In this document: in pieces, positions 32,432 through 41,921 of the stretch | Layout: each line of letters opens with the position of its first letter | Numbering within the stretch: the stretch's first letter is position 1 | Assembly (NCBI RefSeq): GCF_900100375.1 | Contig: NZ_FNEZ01000002.1 | Coordinates: forward strand, 992,001 to 1,056,000 | Source of the DNA: Flavobacterium noncentrifugens | Lineage (GTDB): Bacteria > Bacteroidota > Bacteroidia > Flavobacteriales > Flavobacteriaceae | Reading direction: 5' to 3' | Length of the DNA stretch: 64,000 bases | The notes under the pieces: generated by a model | The model's database searches: none | Seen by the model: only the letters and a program-made list of their open reading frames with translations | Told to the model about the DNA's origin: nothing | Position numbers and translations under genes: made by a program

Positions 32432-33619
32432 ATGGAAAATGCGGCCTTATTATCGGCAATAGTAAAAAATGCTATTGATGGGATTATCACCATTGACGAC
32501 TTAGGAACCATAGAGAGTATCAATCCGGCTGCGTGTAAACTGTTTGACTATTTTCCGGAAGAGGTGGTAGGTAAAAACATTGCCATGCTGATGCCTTCGC
32601 CTCATGCCGGTAAGCATGACCAGTATCTAAAAAATTATAAAACGACAGGCAAACCCAGCATCATTGGAGTAGGCAGGGAACTGGTGGGTTTGCGTAAAGA
32701 CGGCTATCAATTTCCGATGAAACTGGGCGTAAGTGAAGTACAATATGCAGGAAGGGCTATTTTTGCCGGTTTTATCCATGACCTGACCCAGCAGAAACTC
32801 GATGAGGAGAGACTCAAAAATTATGCATCGCACCTTGAAGAGCTAGTGGAAGAGCGAACAAAATCACTAAACGATACGATCGAGGCGCTGCAAACTGCAA
32901 AAGAAAAAGTCAGCCATACACTGGAAAAGCAGGTAGAGCTCAGCCGTTTAAAGAACCGTTTTTTGGCTATGGCTTCGCACGAATTCAGGACACCGCTGAG
33001 CAGCATCCAACTTTCGGTTTCACTTATAGAAAAGTATTTCGAATCGGGTGACGGTATAAATCTGAGCAAGCATTTATTCAAAATTAAAAACTCGGTTACC
33101 AGCCTTACGGCAATACTCAACGATTTCCTCTATGTGGATAATCTGGAAGCGGGAAAGGTTTCCGCCAGCAACAGCCACTTCGACCTGGTGGAATTTGCAG
33201 AAGGGATCATCGAAGAAATGCAGCTGTTGGCAAAAGGAAACCAGAATATCATCTTCGCACATTCTGGCATCCGGACAAAGGTATATCTTGACAAAAACCT
33301 GCTCAGGAATTGCGTGACAAACCTGATCACAAATGCCATAAAATATTCCGGAGATACTTGCTGTATCGATTTAAAAACGCAAATCAATGACCAGGGCTGT
33401 ACCGTTACAGTCCACGATGACGGCATCGGCATCCCGTTAGAGAACCAGGAGCATTTATTCGAGGCTTTCTACAGGGCCAATAACACCGGCAACATTCCGG
33501 GAACAGGTTTGGGACTCAACATTGTAGCGCGCTATGTTGTCCTAATGAAGGGTACTGCGCACTTTACCAGCAGCCAGGCTCAAGGTACATTATTCACTTT
33601 AACATTTCCAATATCATGA
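32432..33619 (+). CDS. FixL-like PAS sensor histidine kinase
   Basis: The 395-residue kinase has an N-terminal PAS domain (1-120), a coiled coil (120-172) and HisKA/HATPase_c domains. His183 lies in ASHEFRTPLS, the N box is NLITNAIKYS, and G boxes are DDGIGIP and GTGLGLNIV. The PAS domain resembles FixL: aligned to Bradyrhizobium FixL, haem-ligand His200 is His62 (GKHDQYL) and distal Arg220 is Arg82 (GVGREL), while His214 is Ser76. There is no membrane segment, so it is a soluble sensor. It overlaps the receiver-CRP gene by four bases (ATGA). An oxygen- or redox-sensing role is inferred. Confidence 0.88.
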   Translation: MENAALLSAIVKNAIDGIITIDDLGTIESINPAACKLFDYFPEEVVGKNIAMLMPSPHAGKHDQYLKNYKTTGKPSIIGVGRELVGLRKDGYQFPMKLGVSEVQYAGRAIFAGFIHDLTQQKLDEERLKNYASHLEELVEERTKSLNDTIEALQTAKEKVSHTLEKQVELSRLKNRFLAMASHEFRTPLSSIQLSVSLIEKYFESGDGINLSKHLFKIKNSVTSLTAILNDFLYVDNLEAGKVSASNSHFDLVEFAEGIIEEMQLLAKGNQNIIFAHSGIRTKVYLDKNLLRNCVTNLITNAIKYSGDTCCIDLKTQINDQGCTVTVHDDGIGIPLENQEHLFEAFYRANNTGNIPGTGLGLNIVARYVVLMKGTAHFTSSQAQGTLFTLTFPIS

Positions 33620-34665
33620 CCAAAGCATTAATTATTGAAGACAATAATGACATCAGGGAGAGCATTGCCGAAATACTGGGACTGGCCGGATATGAGGTAC
33701 ATCAGGCACCTAATGGGAAAATAGGAGTGGAGATCGCCCTGAAGGAGATTCCGGATATTATCTTATGTGACATTATGATGCCCGAACTTGACGGGTATGG
33801 GGTTTTGTACCTGCTGCATAAAAACCCAAAAACAAGCACCATCCCTTTTATTTTTATCACTGCAAAATCGGAGCGGCTCGATTTGCGCAGGGCTATGGAA
33901 ATGGGAGCAGACGATTACCTGACCAAGCCGTTTGATGCAATCGAGCTCCTCAATGCAATTGAAAGCAGGCTGAAAAGAAAAAATTCACAACAGGACTTTT
34001 ACAGCCATTCCCTTGAAAATATTGGGGATATTGTAAATGGGAAGGAAGGATTGTCGGAATTTAAAAAAATTATTGAAGAGCGTGTAGCCAGAAGTTTCCA
34101 GAAGAACCAAGTGGTACATTATGAAGGCGACCGGGCCAGCGGCGTTTATCTGGTAATTTCAGGAAAGATCAAAACAATAAAACTCTCGGAAGACGGCCGC
34201 GAGCTTATGACCGGAATTTATGAGGCCGATGACTTTCTAGGCGTGAATTGCCTGCTTTCTGATGCGACCTTTACCGATACTGCCACTGCAATTGAGGACA
34301 GCCAATTGTGTTTTTTTCCGAAAGAGCAGCTCGAAGAATTGCTGCGTTTTTACCCCGATGTGGCGGGAAAATTCATAAAAATCCTGTCCAATGAAAACCG
34401 CATCAAAGATTCTCATTTACTCGAGTTGGCCTATCAATCGGTGAGAAAGCGGATTGCCAAATCGCTGCTGCGCTTGTTTCCAAAGGGCGCCATAGACGGA
34501 TCGCACATCAGCATCACCCGCGATGACCTTGCGGCGATGTCGGGGACAGCCTCTGAAACAGTCAGCCGTACCCTGACCGAATTTAGAAATGAAGGACTGA
34601 TTGAAAAAAAAGGAAGTATCGTAACCATCCTGGATCAATTGAAAATAAGCAGGATGAAGAATTAG
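33616..34665 (+). CDS. Receiver-CRP/FNR fusion response regulator
   Basis: The 349-residue protein joins a receiver domain (1-120; Glu8/Asp9, phospho-Asp52, Thr82, Lys104) to a CRP/FNR-type module: a cyclic-nucleotide-binding-like barrel (about 150-260) and a C-terminal winged HTH. The barrel lacks the conserved Arg of cAMP binders, so ligand control is unlikely. In the recognition helix (ASETVSRTL) the E-x-x-S-R pattern equals FNR, whose half site is TTGAT; this matches the observed RTGAY-N4-RnCAY operators. It is coupled to the FixL-like kinase and is the best candidate regulator of the window's regulon. Confidence 0.9.
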   Translation: MTKALIIEDNNDIRESIAEILGLAGYEVHQAPNGKIGVEIALKEIPDIILCDIMMPELDGYGVLYLLHKNPKTSTIPFIFITAKSERLDLRRAMEMGADDYLTKPFDAIELLNAIESRLKRKNSQQDFYSHSLENIGDIVNGKEGLSEFKKIIEERVARSFQKNQVVHYEGDRASGVYLVISGKIKTIKLSEDGRELMTGIYEADDFLGVNCLLSDATFTDTATAIEDSQLCFFPKEQLEELLRFYPDVAGKFIKILSNENRIKDSHLLELAYQSVRKRIAKSLLRLFPKGAIDGSHISITRDDLAAMSGTASETVSRTLTEFRNEGLIEKKGSIVTILDQLKISRMKN

Positions 34666-34706
34666 CGGTGTTGATTACATCAGGCAAAAAAGTAAGTACC
34701 AATATT

Positions 34707-35927
34707 TTACTCATATCTCAATGCCTGAATCGGGTCAAGCCTGGAAGCTTTCAGTGCCGGATAATAACCAAAAAATACCCCGGTAATAAAGCACACCAAA
34801 AAAGAGACGTAAACAGAAGACATCGAGATCAGCGTAGGCCAATTCATAAAATAGGATACGGCCGCTGTTGCAGATATGCCTATAATCACTCCGATGATTC
34901 CGCCTGTAATGCTTATTAAAATCGCTTCAATCAGGAATTGGATCAAGATATCAAGCCCACGTGCGCCAATGGCCATACGCAAACCAATTTCTTTGGTGCG
35001 TTCTGTAACCGACACATACATGATATTCATAATTCCGATTCCGCCAACAACCAATGAAATTCCGGCTATTACAGTCAGTAAAATGGTCAGGATGCTGCTC
35101 GTTGAAGTTAGCATATTGACCAATTCGGTTTGGGTGCGTACTGTAAAATCATTATCATCACTTTCTTTGAGGCGGTGGGTTTTGCGCAGTATTTTTTCTA
35201 CTTCGGCAGCTGCGCTGTCAGACGATTTTTCATTGATTGCCGCTGCATAAATGGACTGGTAGTAAGTCGTTGCCAGAATTCTTTTCTGTACAGTAGTTAC
35301 TGGAGTCAGGATGATGTCATCCTGGTCCTGGCCAAATGAATTTTCACCCTTTTTACCAAGGATGCCAATAATTTTAAACGGAATTTTTTTAAACCGGATG
35401 CTTTTTCCGATAACATCACCGCCCTCGGGAAAAAGATTGGAGACTACCGTTAATCCTACCAAACACACTTTAGAAGCGGCCTTGACATCTTTTTCTGTAA
35501 AAGCAACACCTTCCTGAAGTGGCCAGCTTCTGATGAATAAAAAATCAGGATAAACGCCCTGGATGGTGGTGCTCCAGTTGTAAGATCCATTTACGACCTG
35601 TCCTTTCATTGCCACAACCGGTGAAACCGCGTTGATGTATTGCGGATTTTTTTTTAGCGCAATAATGTCGCCTTCATCGAGCGATTGCACACTGCTGTTG
35701 TCCATCCGGGCGCCGCCTTCGGCATTGCTTGTAGGTCTGACCATTACCATGTTGCTTCCCATGCTGGTGATCTGGCTTTCGATGCTTTGCTTGGACCCTT
35801 CACCAATGGCGATCATGGCGATCACGGCCGCTACGCCTATAATGATCCCCAACATGGTAAGAAATGTCCGTAGCTTGTTCCGGCTTATGGAACGCCAGGC
35901 AATATTTAAAATATTGGAAATTTTCAT
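34707..35927 (-). CDS. MacB-like ABC transporter permease
   Basis: The 406-residue protein has an N-terminal membrane helix, a MacB periplasmic core domain (about 45-240) and three C-terminal helices forming FtsX/MacB-type permease motifs (TERTKEIGLRMAIGARG). It starts four bases before the ATPase stop (35924-35927), and the ATPase overlaps the HlyD gene in turn, so the three make a tripartite efflux pump without an outer-membrane partner gene here. Substrates of MacB-type pumps range from macrolides to peptides and lipids. It may be read from the NDH-2 operon. Confidence 0.9.
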   Translation of the reverse strand: MKISNILNIAWRSISRNKLRTFLTMLGIIIGVAAVIAMIAIGEGSKQSIESQITSMGSNMVMVRPTSNAEGGARMDNSSVQSLDEGDIIALKKNPQYINAVSPVVAMKGQVVNGSYNWSTTIQGVYPDFLFIRSWPLQEGVAFTEKDVKAASKVCLVGLTVVSNLFPEGGDVIGKSIRFKKIPFKIIGILGKKGENSFGQDQDDIILTPVTTVQKRILATTYYQSIYAAAINEKSSDSAAAEVEKILRKTHRLKESDDNDFTVRTQTELVNMLTSTSSILTILLTVIAGISLVVGGIGIMNIMYVSVTERTKEIGLRMAIGARGLDILIQFLIEAILISITGGIIGVIIGISATAAVSYFMNWPTLISMSSVYVSFLVCFITGVFFGYYPALKASRLDPIQALRYE

Positions 35928-36676
35928 TGTGCAGGTTCTTCGTTAAGTGGCAGTAGCTTTGCCAAAACCTCTTTGGCGCTGCTCACATTCTTATTGATTA
36001 CATCTTTGAGGATTTTGCCGTCTTTCAGGGTAATGGTTCTTTTACTAAAAGTAGCTATATCGGGTTCATGGGTAACAAAAACAATGGTTTTCCCCTGACT
36101 GTTTAATTCTTGTATCAACATCATGATTTCGTAGGAAGTCCGAGAATCAAGGTTGCCTGTCGCTTCATCGGCCAGGATCATCACAGGGTCATTTACAAGC
36201 GCCCTTGCAATGGCAACCCTTTGTTGCTGGCCGCCGGACAATTGGCTGGGCAGGTGATCCAGCCGGTCTGACAATTTTACGGCTTCGAGTGCTTTGATGC
36301 TTTTTTCCCTGCGTTGGCTTGGAGTGAATTTATTGTTGTAAAGCAAAGGCAATTCTACATTCTCGATTGCTGAAGTTCGCGATAAAAGATTATACGATTG
36401 AAACACAAAACCCAATTTAGAATTTCGCAAAGCAGCCAGTTCGTTTTTAGAAAGGTTGCTGACATTGTTCCCGTCGAGCAGGTAAGTGCCTTGGGTTGGC
36501 TTTTCAAGGCACCCAAGGATATTGAGCAGTGTCGTTTTTCCGGAACCGCTGCTTCCCATAATGGTAATGAATTCACCAGAATTGATGGTAAAGCTCACGT
36601 CATCAAGTGCTTTTACAATTTCGTTTCCGACTGTAAAATCCCGTTTTAGATTTTTTATTTCAACAATTACGCTCAT
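35924..36676 (-). CDS. MacB-type ABC transporter ATPase
   Basis: The 250-residue protein has Walker [10 protein letters not shown], the signature [15 protein letters not shown], Walker [12 protein letters not shown] and His in VTHEPDI, the LolD/MacB ATPase pattern. The last base of its stop codon region overlaps the permease start, and its own start overlaps the HlyD stop at 36676. It energises the MacB-like permease encoded next. Confidence 0.92.
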   Translation of the reverse strand: MSVIVEIKNLKRDFTVGNEIVKALDDVSFTINSGEFITIMGSSGSGKTTLLNILGCLEKPTQGTYLLDGNNVSNLSKNELAALRNSKLGFVFQSYNLLSRTSAIENVELPLLYNNKFTPSQRREKSIKALEAVKLSDRLDHLPSQLSGGQQQRVAIARALVNDPVMILADEATGNLDSRTSYEIMMLIQELNSQGKTIVFVTHEPDIATFSKRTITLKDGKILKDVINKNVSSAKEVLAKLLPLNEEPAQ

Positions 36677-37884
36677 TATTTATTGGATTTCGAAGTTTTC
36701 CGACTGCCCATTTTAGGCATAAACGGACTGGTTTGTGTGGATGTTTTCGCCGATTCTTCATTTGCTTTTTTTGTGTTTGTAATGACCTGTCTGCCTTCGG
36801 TTAACCCTGAAATAACTTTCACATTGATGTCATCGGTCATGTCAATGCCTATTCTTTTTTCAAAAAGCGTGTCACCTGATTTGATCCAAACCCGGGCACT
36901 TTGCATTTCTGGATTTCCGGGTTGTTTTGCCTTTTCATTTTTAAAAGGGACAATTACAAACTGTTTTACCACTGTACTATCGGGTTTAAACACTAATGCT
37001 TTGGAAGGAATCAGTAATGCGCTGTCGTCTTCTTGTGTATAAATATTAATGCTGGCGGTCATTCCGGGTTTGAGTTTCAAAAGGCTATTGTCAACATTGA
37101 TCAGTGTGGTATAAGTAACGACATTGGCACTGACTTTGGCGTGCAATAAAATTTGCTGGACGCTGCCTTTAAATATTTCATCCGGGAATGCATCTACAGT
37201 AAAACTAACATTCTGACCAGATCTCACCTCACCAATATCGGCTTCATCGACGGCAGCGCGAACCTGCATTTTGGTTAAGTCTTTTGCGATCACAAATAGG
37301 GTAGGTGCGTTGAAGCTGGACGCGATGGTTTGGCCTTCGCTTACATTCCGGTTGAGTACCATACCGTCTATCGGAGAATAGATATCGGTATAGGACAGAT
37401 TCTTTTTGGTAATGCGCAATTGCGCCGTTGCATTTTGAAGGCTTGCCTTGGCTACATTATACTGGTTCTGTGCCAGCTCGTAATCCGATTTGCTGATCAC
37501 ATCCAAGCGGTAAAGTTTCTCCTGCATCGCAAAGTTGCTTTGCTGGAATGACAGGTTGCTTTGCGCATTGGCCACATTTGCCTGGGCTGCCTGGGCCTGT
37601 TCGAGGATAATAGAGGGATCAATTTTAGCCAGCAATTGCCCCTTTTTGACAATGCTGTTATAATCGGCATAGATATTTCTGACCACTCCCGAAACCTGCG
37701 CGCCCACGGAAACGGTATCTATAGGCTGGATTGTACCGGTAGCCGTTACGCTTTTTGAAATAGATCCATAATGTGATCTGGCAGTTTCAAAAGTGATCAC
37801 AGCGGCCTTTTTATGACTAAAAGCATATATCGCAATCGCTATTATAAATACCGCTGTAGCTGATATGATGATCCATTTTTTCAT
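36676..37884 (-). CDS. HlyD/MacA-type membrane-fusion protein
   Basis: The 402-residue protein has an N-terminal membrane anchor (residues 4-23), a lipoyl-like half motif (SVTATGTIQPIDTVSVGAQV), a coiled-coil hairpin rich in Ala/Gln (about 90-150) and a barrel and membrane-proximal part. This is the adaptor of a MacAB-type pump. The C-terminal tail is Ser/Lys-rich. It lies 63 bp after the BON6 gene, with no promoter of the regulon type in the gap, so it is either read through from promoter J or has its own unseen promoter. Confidence 0.9.
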   Translation of the reverse strand: MKKWIIISATAVFIIAIAIYAFSHKKAAVITFETARSHYGSISKSVTATGTIQPIDTVSVGAQVSGVVRNIYADYNSIVKKGQLLAKIDPSIILEQAQAAQANVANAQSNLSFQQSNFAMQEKLYRLDVISKSDYELAQNQYNVAKASLQNATAQLRITKKNLSYTDIYSPIDGMVLNRNVSEGQTIASSFNAPTLFVIAKDLTKMQVRAAVDEADIGEVRSGQNVSFTVDAFPDEIFKGSVQQILLHAKVSANVVTYTTLINVDNSLLKLKPGMTASINIYTQEDDSALLIPSKALVFKPDSTVVKQFVIVPFKNEKAKQPGNPEMQSARVWIKSGDTLFEKRIGIDMTDDINVKVISGLTEGRQVITNTKKANEESAKTSTQTSPFMPKMGSRKTSKSNK

Positions 37885-37947
37885 TTGTATTGTTTTCTTG
37901 CAGAGGTGTTTGCCGTCTACATTGGCGGTTTTATAAAAAATCTATAA

Positions 37948-38607
37948 TCAGGAAATGGCGTGGATTACGATCAACCTGTTGCTTACCGATGAAATGCCCT
38001 TGGTTTTTGAAGCGATGCGTTCGGCTTCCTGCTTTTGGTATAAGGAAGCAACATAGCCTGAAAGCCGGACACCTGTCCCGGTGACTTTTACGGTAATATC
38101 TTTGGTATTCACCTCAGAATTTCGTTGCAGTGCTGCCATAACCTCCTTTTGCTCTATGCCATCGTTCATTTCTGAGGTGACTTTAATGGCATTAGTGATC
38201 CCTTTCACTCCAGGTAAATAACTCACCAGGGCTTTAGCATCCATTTTCTGGTAGAGGCATGGTATTTCCCCTTCGAGTGTTAACCATCCATTTTCCACCT
38301 TAATCTTTACCCTGTCTACCGGCATTGACCAGCTTCTCTGAAGTAATTCTATAGCAGCCGTTGCAATTTCATCGTCCGATGGCGCCGTCTTGAGACCTCG
38401 AACATCTATATGCTCCAGCACGGCGGTAACTCCGGCAACGTCTCTGGCAGCATTTTCCGCGGCACTCTTTTTATAATAATCCGTAACAGTCCCCTTGAGG
38501 GTTACGATGCCGTCTTTTACAGCTACATTAATCTGGTCGTTCTGCAAAAGCGGTTCCCATCTGATGGCATCGTGAACCTCTTGCTGTAATATTTGGTCTG
38601 TTTTCAT
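37948..38607 (-). CDS. Triple BON-domain protein (paralogue 6)
   Basis: The 219-residue protein begins MKTDQILQQEVHDAIRWE and has three BON domains (GIVTLKGTVTDYYKK; LTLEGEIPCLYQKM; VRLSGYVASLYQKQ). It lacks a signal peptide and has more changed positions than the other paralogues. Unlike the others it is not first in its unit; it lies behind NDH-2 and the DUF1003 gene. No regulon operator is seen immediately upstream. Confidence 0.88.
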   Translation of the reverse strand: MKTDQILQQEVHDAIRWEPLLQNDQINVAVKDGIVTLKGTVTDYYKKSAAENAARDVAGVTAVLEHIDVRGLKTAPSDDEIATAAIELLQRSWSMPVDRVKIKVENGWLTLEGEIPCLYQKMDAKALVSYLPGVKGITNAIKVTSEMNDGIEQKEVMAALQRNSEVNTKDITVKVTGTGVRLSGYVASLYQKQEAERIASKTKGISSVSNRLIVIHAIS

Positions 38608-38670
38608 TGCGTAATTATTTGAGCGATTATCATTTGATAGTATGTGCTGTTTTTCAATAGCTGGTCTTTT

Positions 38671-39216
38671 TTATTTTTTGACAGTCAGTTTTGAATTGAT
38701 TGACTTTAAAAGATCATATTGCTTTTGCTGGACATCAAACAGCGTCTTGATTTCTTCCTCGAGCAAGAGGTCTATTTTCTGGTTCAGGCTGCGGATTTGC
38801 ATTTCTGCTTTAAGGTTGATCAGGTAGTCATTCTCACTACGTATCCTGTCCTTTTGTTCCTGCCTGTTCTGGCTCATCATGATAATCGGAGCCTGCAGCG
38901 CCGCAAGACACGAGAGGATTAAATTCATCAGGATAAATGGGTAAGGGTCAAATTTATAAGTGCCCATTGCTAGGACGTTGAAAATGATCCAAACAATCAA
39001 TATGACGAAAAAAGAAATAATAAATTTCCAGCTTCCGCCAAACTGTGCTACCCGGTCAGAGATCTTTTCGCCTTTGGTGAGGTTTTCGATATCGGGATGG
39101 GCCAGGTTATGAACGATAAGTTCTTCTGCCTCGATGGAATTTTTCACGATCAGGTGCAGCTTTTCCAGATGTATTTTTACCTCATCGGAAATGGCATAAT
39201 TGGTTTTTGCTTTCAT
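38671..39216 (-). CDS. DUF1003 membrane protein
   Basis: The 181-residue protein has the DUF1003 core: a soluble N-terminus, ISDRVAQFGGSWKFI before two membrane helices (about 65-85 and 93-113), then MMSQNRQEQKDRIRSENDY and a long C-terminal coiled coil. The function of the family is unknown. Its start overlaps the NDH-2 stop by four bases, so the two are coupled. A link to the respiratory membrane is therefore plausible. Confidence 0.88.
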   Translation of the reverse strand: MKAKTNYAISDEVKIHLEKLHLIVKNSIEAEELIVHNLAHPDIENLTKGEKISDRVAQFGGSWKFIISFFVILIVWIIFNVLAMGTYKFDPYPFILMNLILSCLAALQAPIIMMSQNRQEQKDRIRSENDYLINLKAEMQIRSLNQKIDLLLEEEIKTLFDVQQKQYDLLKSINSKLTVKK

Positions 39217-40496
39217 ACTGGTTCTTGTTTGTCATTGCGAACAATCCCAACAAATAAAAGAGAAAGTGACTGCCGGTGTGTCATGTATTTGTAAGCCCAA
39301 TTGATAAAAACGACCAGCCTGTTTTTAAAACCGGTAAGAAGGAAAAGGTGCAGGGTCATCCATACAAGCCATGCGAAAAACCCTTGGAAACTCCACCGTG
39401 GCCGTTGCAAATCAACCACAGCCTTGTTTCTGCCTACGGTAGCCATGCTTCCCTTAGCCTTGTACAGGAATGGCCGCGATTGCTTTGCCTTGGCAAGCCT
39501 TTTAAAATTATCGGCCAGATGCTTTGCCTGATCGATCGCGACGCTCGCCAATTGTGGATATCCTCTTGGATAATCATCAGAGATCATACAGGCAATATCA
39601 CCGATTGCAAAAATGTCCTGGCTTTCCATTATGCGGTTACACGGGTCGGTGATGATCTGGTGGGATTTTGTGATGAGGTTCTCGCTGATTCCTTCGGGCA
39701 TATTGCCCTTTACCCCGGCAGTCCATATTACAAATTCAGAATCGATCGCTGTTCCGTCCTGCAGGATTACCTGTTTACCATCGTATTGTTTAACGTGCAT
39801 CTCGGTTTGGACTGTAACGCCCATTGACTCCAAATAAATCCTTGCCATTTTTGAAGACGCGGCACTCATGTTGGCCAGCAGGCTTTTACTTCCCTCAATG
39901 AGGTAAATGCGCATTTTTTGAAAGTCGAGTTCGGGATATTCAACAGGAAGCGAATCCAGCTTCATCTCTGCCAGTGCGCCACTAAGTTCCACGCCTGTCG
40001 CGCCGCCACCGACAATGATGATGGAAAGTGAAGATTCCACATCTGTTGTTTTAGATAGTACCGCGTCCTCAAATCGCTGCAACAGCGTATTTCGGATCTG
40101 CAGCGCATCCCAGGTTGATTTCATAGGAAAGGTCAGCTTTTCCATGGTATCATTTCCGAAATAGTTGGTCGCGGCGCCCGTTGCAACGACCAGGTAATCG
40201 TAGCTAATGCTTCCGGCTACGGTTTCAACAGTTTTTGAGCAGCAATTAATCCGGGTGACCGTTTGTACCCTTATCCTGACGTTATCACTCTTTTCGAAGA
40301 TGTTACGCAAGGGGAACGAGATGTTGCTGGCGTCCAGATTGGCCACTGCCACCTGATAAAATAAAGGTTGGAACTGGTGAAAATTATTTTTGTCGATAAA
40401 CGTGATCCGGTAGGCGGGATGATTATTGAGTTCGCGTGCTAATTTTAATCCCGCGAAACCGGCACCTATAACAATAATATGCTTTCTATTTTCCAT
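39213..40496 (-). CDS. Type II NADH dehydrogenase (NDH-2) family
   Basis: The 427-residue flavoprotein has two Rossmann motifs, IVIGAGFAGLKLAREL (FAD) near the N-terminus and IVGGGATGVELSGALAE (NADH) in the middle, and QPLFYQVAVANLD. The C-terminal membrane-binding region is present. NDH-2 passes electrons from NADH to quinone without pumping protons, relieving NADH pressure. It is in the operon lipoprotein - aldehyde dehydrogenase - NDH-2 - DUF1003 - BON6 under promoter J. This suits redox balancing when respiration is limited. Confidence 0.9.
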   Translation of the reverse strand: MENRKHIIVIGAGFAGLKLARELNNHPAYRITFIDKNNFHQFQPLFYQVAVANLDASNISFPLRNIFEKSDNVRIRVQTVTRINCCSKTVETVAGSISYDYLVVATGAATNYFGNDTMEKLTFPMKSTWDALQIRNTLLQRFEDAVLSKTTDVESSLSIIIVGGGATGVELSGALAEMKLDSLPVEYPELDFQKMRIYLIEGSKSLLANMSAASSKMARIYLESMGVTVQTEMHVKQYDGKQVILQDGTAIDSEFVIWTAGVKGNMPEGISENLITKSHQIITDPCNRIMESQDIFAIGDIACMISDDYPRGYPQLASVAIDQAKHLADNFKRLAKAKQSRPFLYKAKGSMATVGRNKAVVDLQRPRWSFQGFFAWLVWMTLHLFLLTGFKNRLVVFINWAYKYMTHRQSLSLLFVGIVRNDKQEPV

Positions 40497-40522
40497 GCGC
40501 TTTACTATCGCTGTTACAGGTC

Positions 40523-41905
40523 CTAGAATGGATCTGAGAGTGCACTGATACGGATCAGTTTCTTATTGACGAATTCATTGATGCCAAGTTCAGAAAGCTC
40601 GCGTCCATAACCAGACCTTTTGGTTCCGCCAAAGGGCAGGTCGGCCTGTGTCCACGTCGGATGGTTTATAAATACCATTCCCGTGTCAATTTCGTCTGCG
40701 ACGCGCTTACCTCTTTCAATATCGCTTGTAAATACTGAACCTCCGAGCCCAAATGGACTGTCGTTGGCCAAATCGATTGCAGCCTGTTCATCCTTAACAC
40801 GGTAAAATGATGCGACCGGACCAAAAAGTTCTTCGTGGTAGGCGGCCATTCCCGGTTTCAGGTCGGTGAGTATCGTGGGTTCCATAAAGGCACCCGGACG
40901 TTTGAGTCGGCTGCCTCCCAGAACCAATTTTGCTCCGGCATCGACAGAGCGCATTACTTGGTCTGCTATTAGTACAGCGGCTTCCTCATTGCAAAGCGGT
41001 CCCAATTCTGTAGTACGATCCATTGGATCTCCAACCTTCAGGGATTCCATTTTCTGGGTGAATTTTTTAAGGAATTCATCGGCAACAGCCTCAACGACAA
41101 TAAATCTTTTTGAGGCAACACAGCATTGGCCATTGTTATTGATCCTTCCTACAAGGGCCCAATCGACTGTTTTATCAATGTCGGCATCTTCCAATACTAT
41201 AAAGGCATCATTTCCGCCGAGTTCAAGAACAGATTTTTTGAGATTCCTTCCGGCTTCGGCAGCCAGGCTTGCCCCGGCGGCCTCACTTCCGGTCAGGGAA
41301 ACCCCTTTGATTCGTACATCGGAAACCAATGCGGATGCTCTTTTTCCAGAAATCAGCAGGTTGGTATACAATCCTTTTGGCGCTCCGGCTTCTTCAAATA
41401 AATCGGCAATAGCGATGGCACACTGGGGAACGATCGAGGCATGCTTGATCAGGACGGTGTTTCCTGCGATTATATTCGGACCCGCAAAACGGGCGACTTG
41501 GTAGAACGGAAAATTCCATGGCTCTACTGCAAAGACCACTCCCAGTGGCGCGTAACGGATAAAGGCTTTCCCGTATTCAGGATCGAGATGTTTATCTGCG
41601 AGGAATTTTTCGCCATTGTCGGCATAGTAGTCAATGATGCTTGCGCTGAGGTCAATTTCTGCTTCAGCCTGTGAGATGAGCTTACCCATTTCCAGGGTAA
41701 TAATTTTGGCCAGCATTTCTTTCTTATCGCGCATCAGCGATGCTACTTTGTGCATTAAATCGGCACGCTGGGAAAAGGGTGTTTTTCTCCAGCTGTTAAA
41801 AGCTTCCGATGCATTGGCGACAGCCGTTTCGAGTGCGTCGTCGTTCATTTCTTCAAAGGTTTTGATCACAATATTTGTGTTTGGATCTGTTGTGCTTATA
41901 GACAT
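40523..41905 (-). CDS. NAD(P)-dependent aldehyde dehydrogenase (succinate-semialdehyde type)
   Basis: The 460-residue protein has EPWNFPFYQVARF, the cofactor loop GVSLTGSEAAG, LELGGNDAFIVLED with the catalytic Glu, and the catalytic Cys in NNGQCCVASKRF. It matches short aldehyde dehydrogenases of the succinate-semialdehyde (GabD/Sad-like) group, which oxidise aldehydes to acids. A paralogue occurs at 51778-53145. The stop lies 26 bp from NDH-2, so the NADH it makes could be handled by the neighbour. The exact aldehyde is not clear. Confidence 0.9.
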   Translation of the reverse strand: MSISTTDPNTNIVIKTFEEMNDDALETAVANASEAFNSWRKTPFSQRADLMHKVASLMRDKKEMLAKIITLEMGKLISQAEAEIDLSASIIDYYADNGEKFLADKHLDPEYGKAFIRYAPLGVVFAVEPWNFPFYQVARFAGPNIIAGNTVLIKHASIVPQCAIAIADLFEEAGAPKGLYTNLLISGKRASALVSDVRIKGVSLTGSEAAGASLAAEAGRNLKKSVLELGGNDAFIVLEDADIDKTVDWALVGRINNNGQCCVASKRFIVVEAVADEFLKKFTQKMESLKVGDPMDRTTELGPLCNEEAAVLIADQVMRSVDAGAKLVLGGSRLKRPGAFMEPTILTDLKPGMAAYHEELFGPVASFYRVKDEQAAIDLANDSPFGLGGSVFTSDIERGKRVADEIDTGMVFINHPTWTQADLPFGGTKRSGYGRELSELGINEFVNKKLIRISALSDPF

Positions 41906-41921
41906 GGTATTTTTTTTATTG

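Noticed and set aside
40866..41504. Long open frame (212 codons) antisense to the aldehyde dehydrogenase gene
   Set aside because: The coding strand has clear aldehyde dehydrogenase motifs; the antisense product has no recognisable domain. The same type of shadow occurs opposite the paralogue at 52182-52826.
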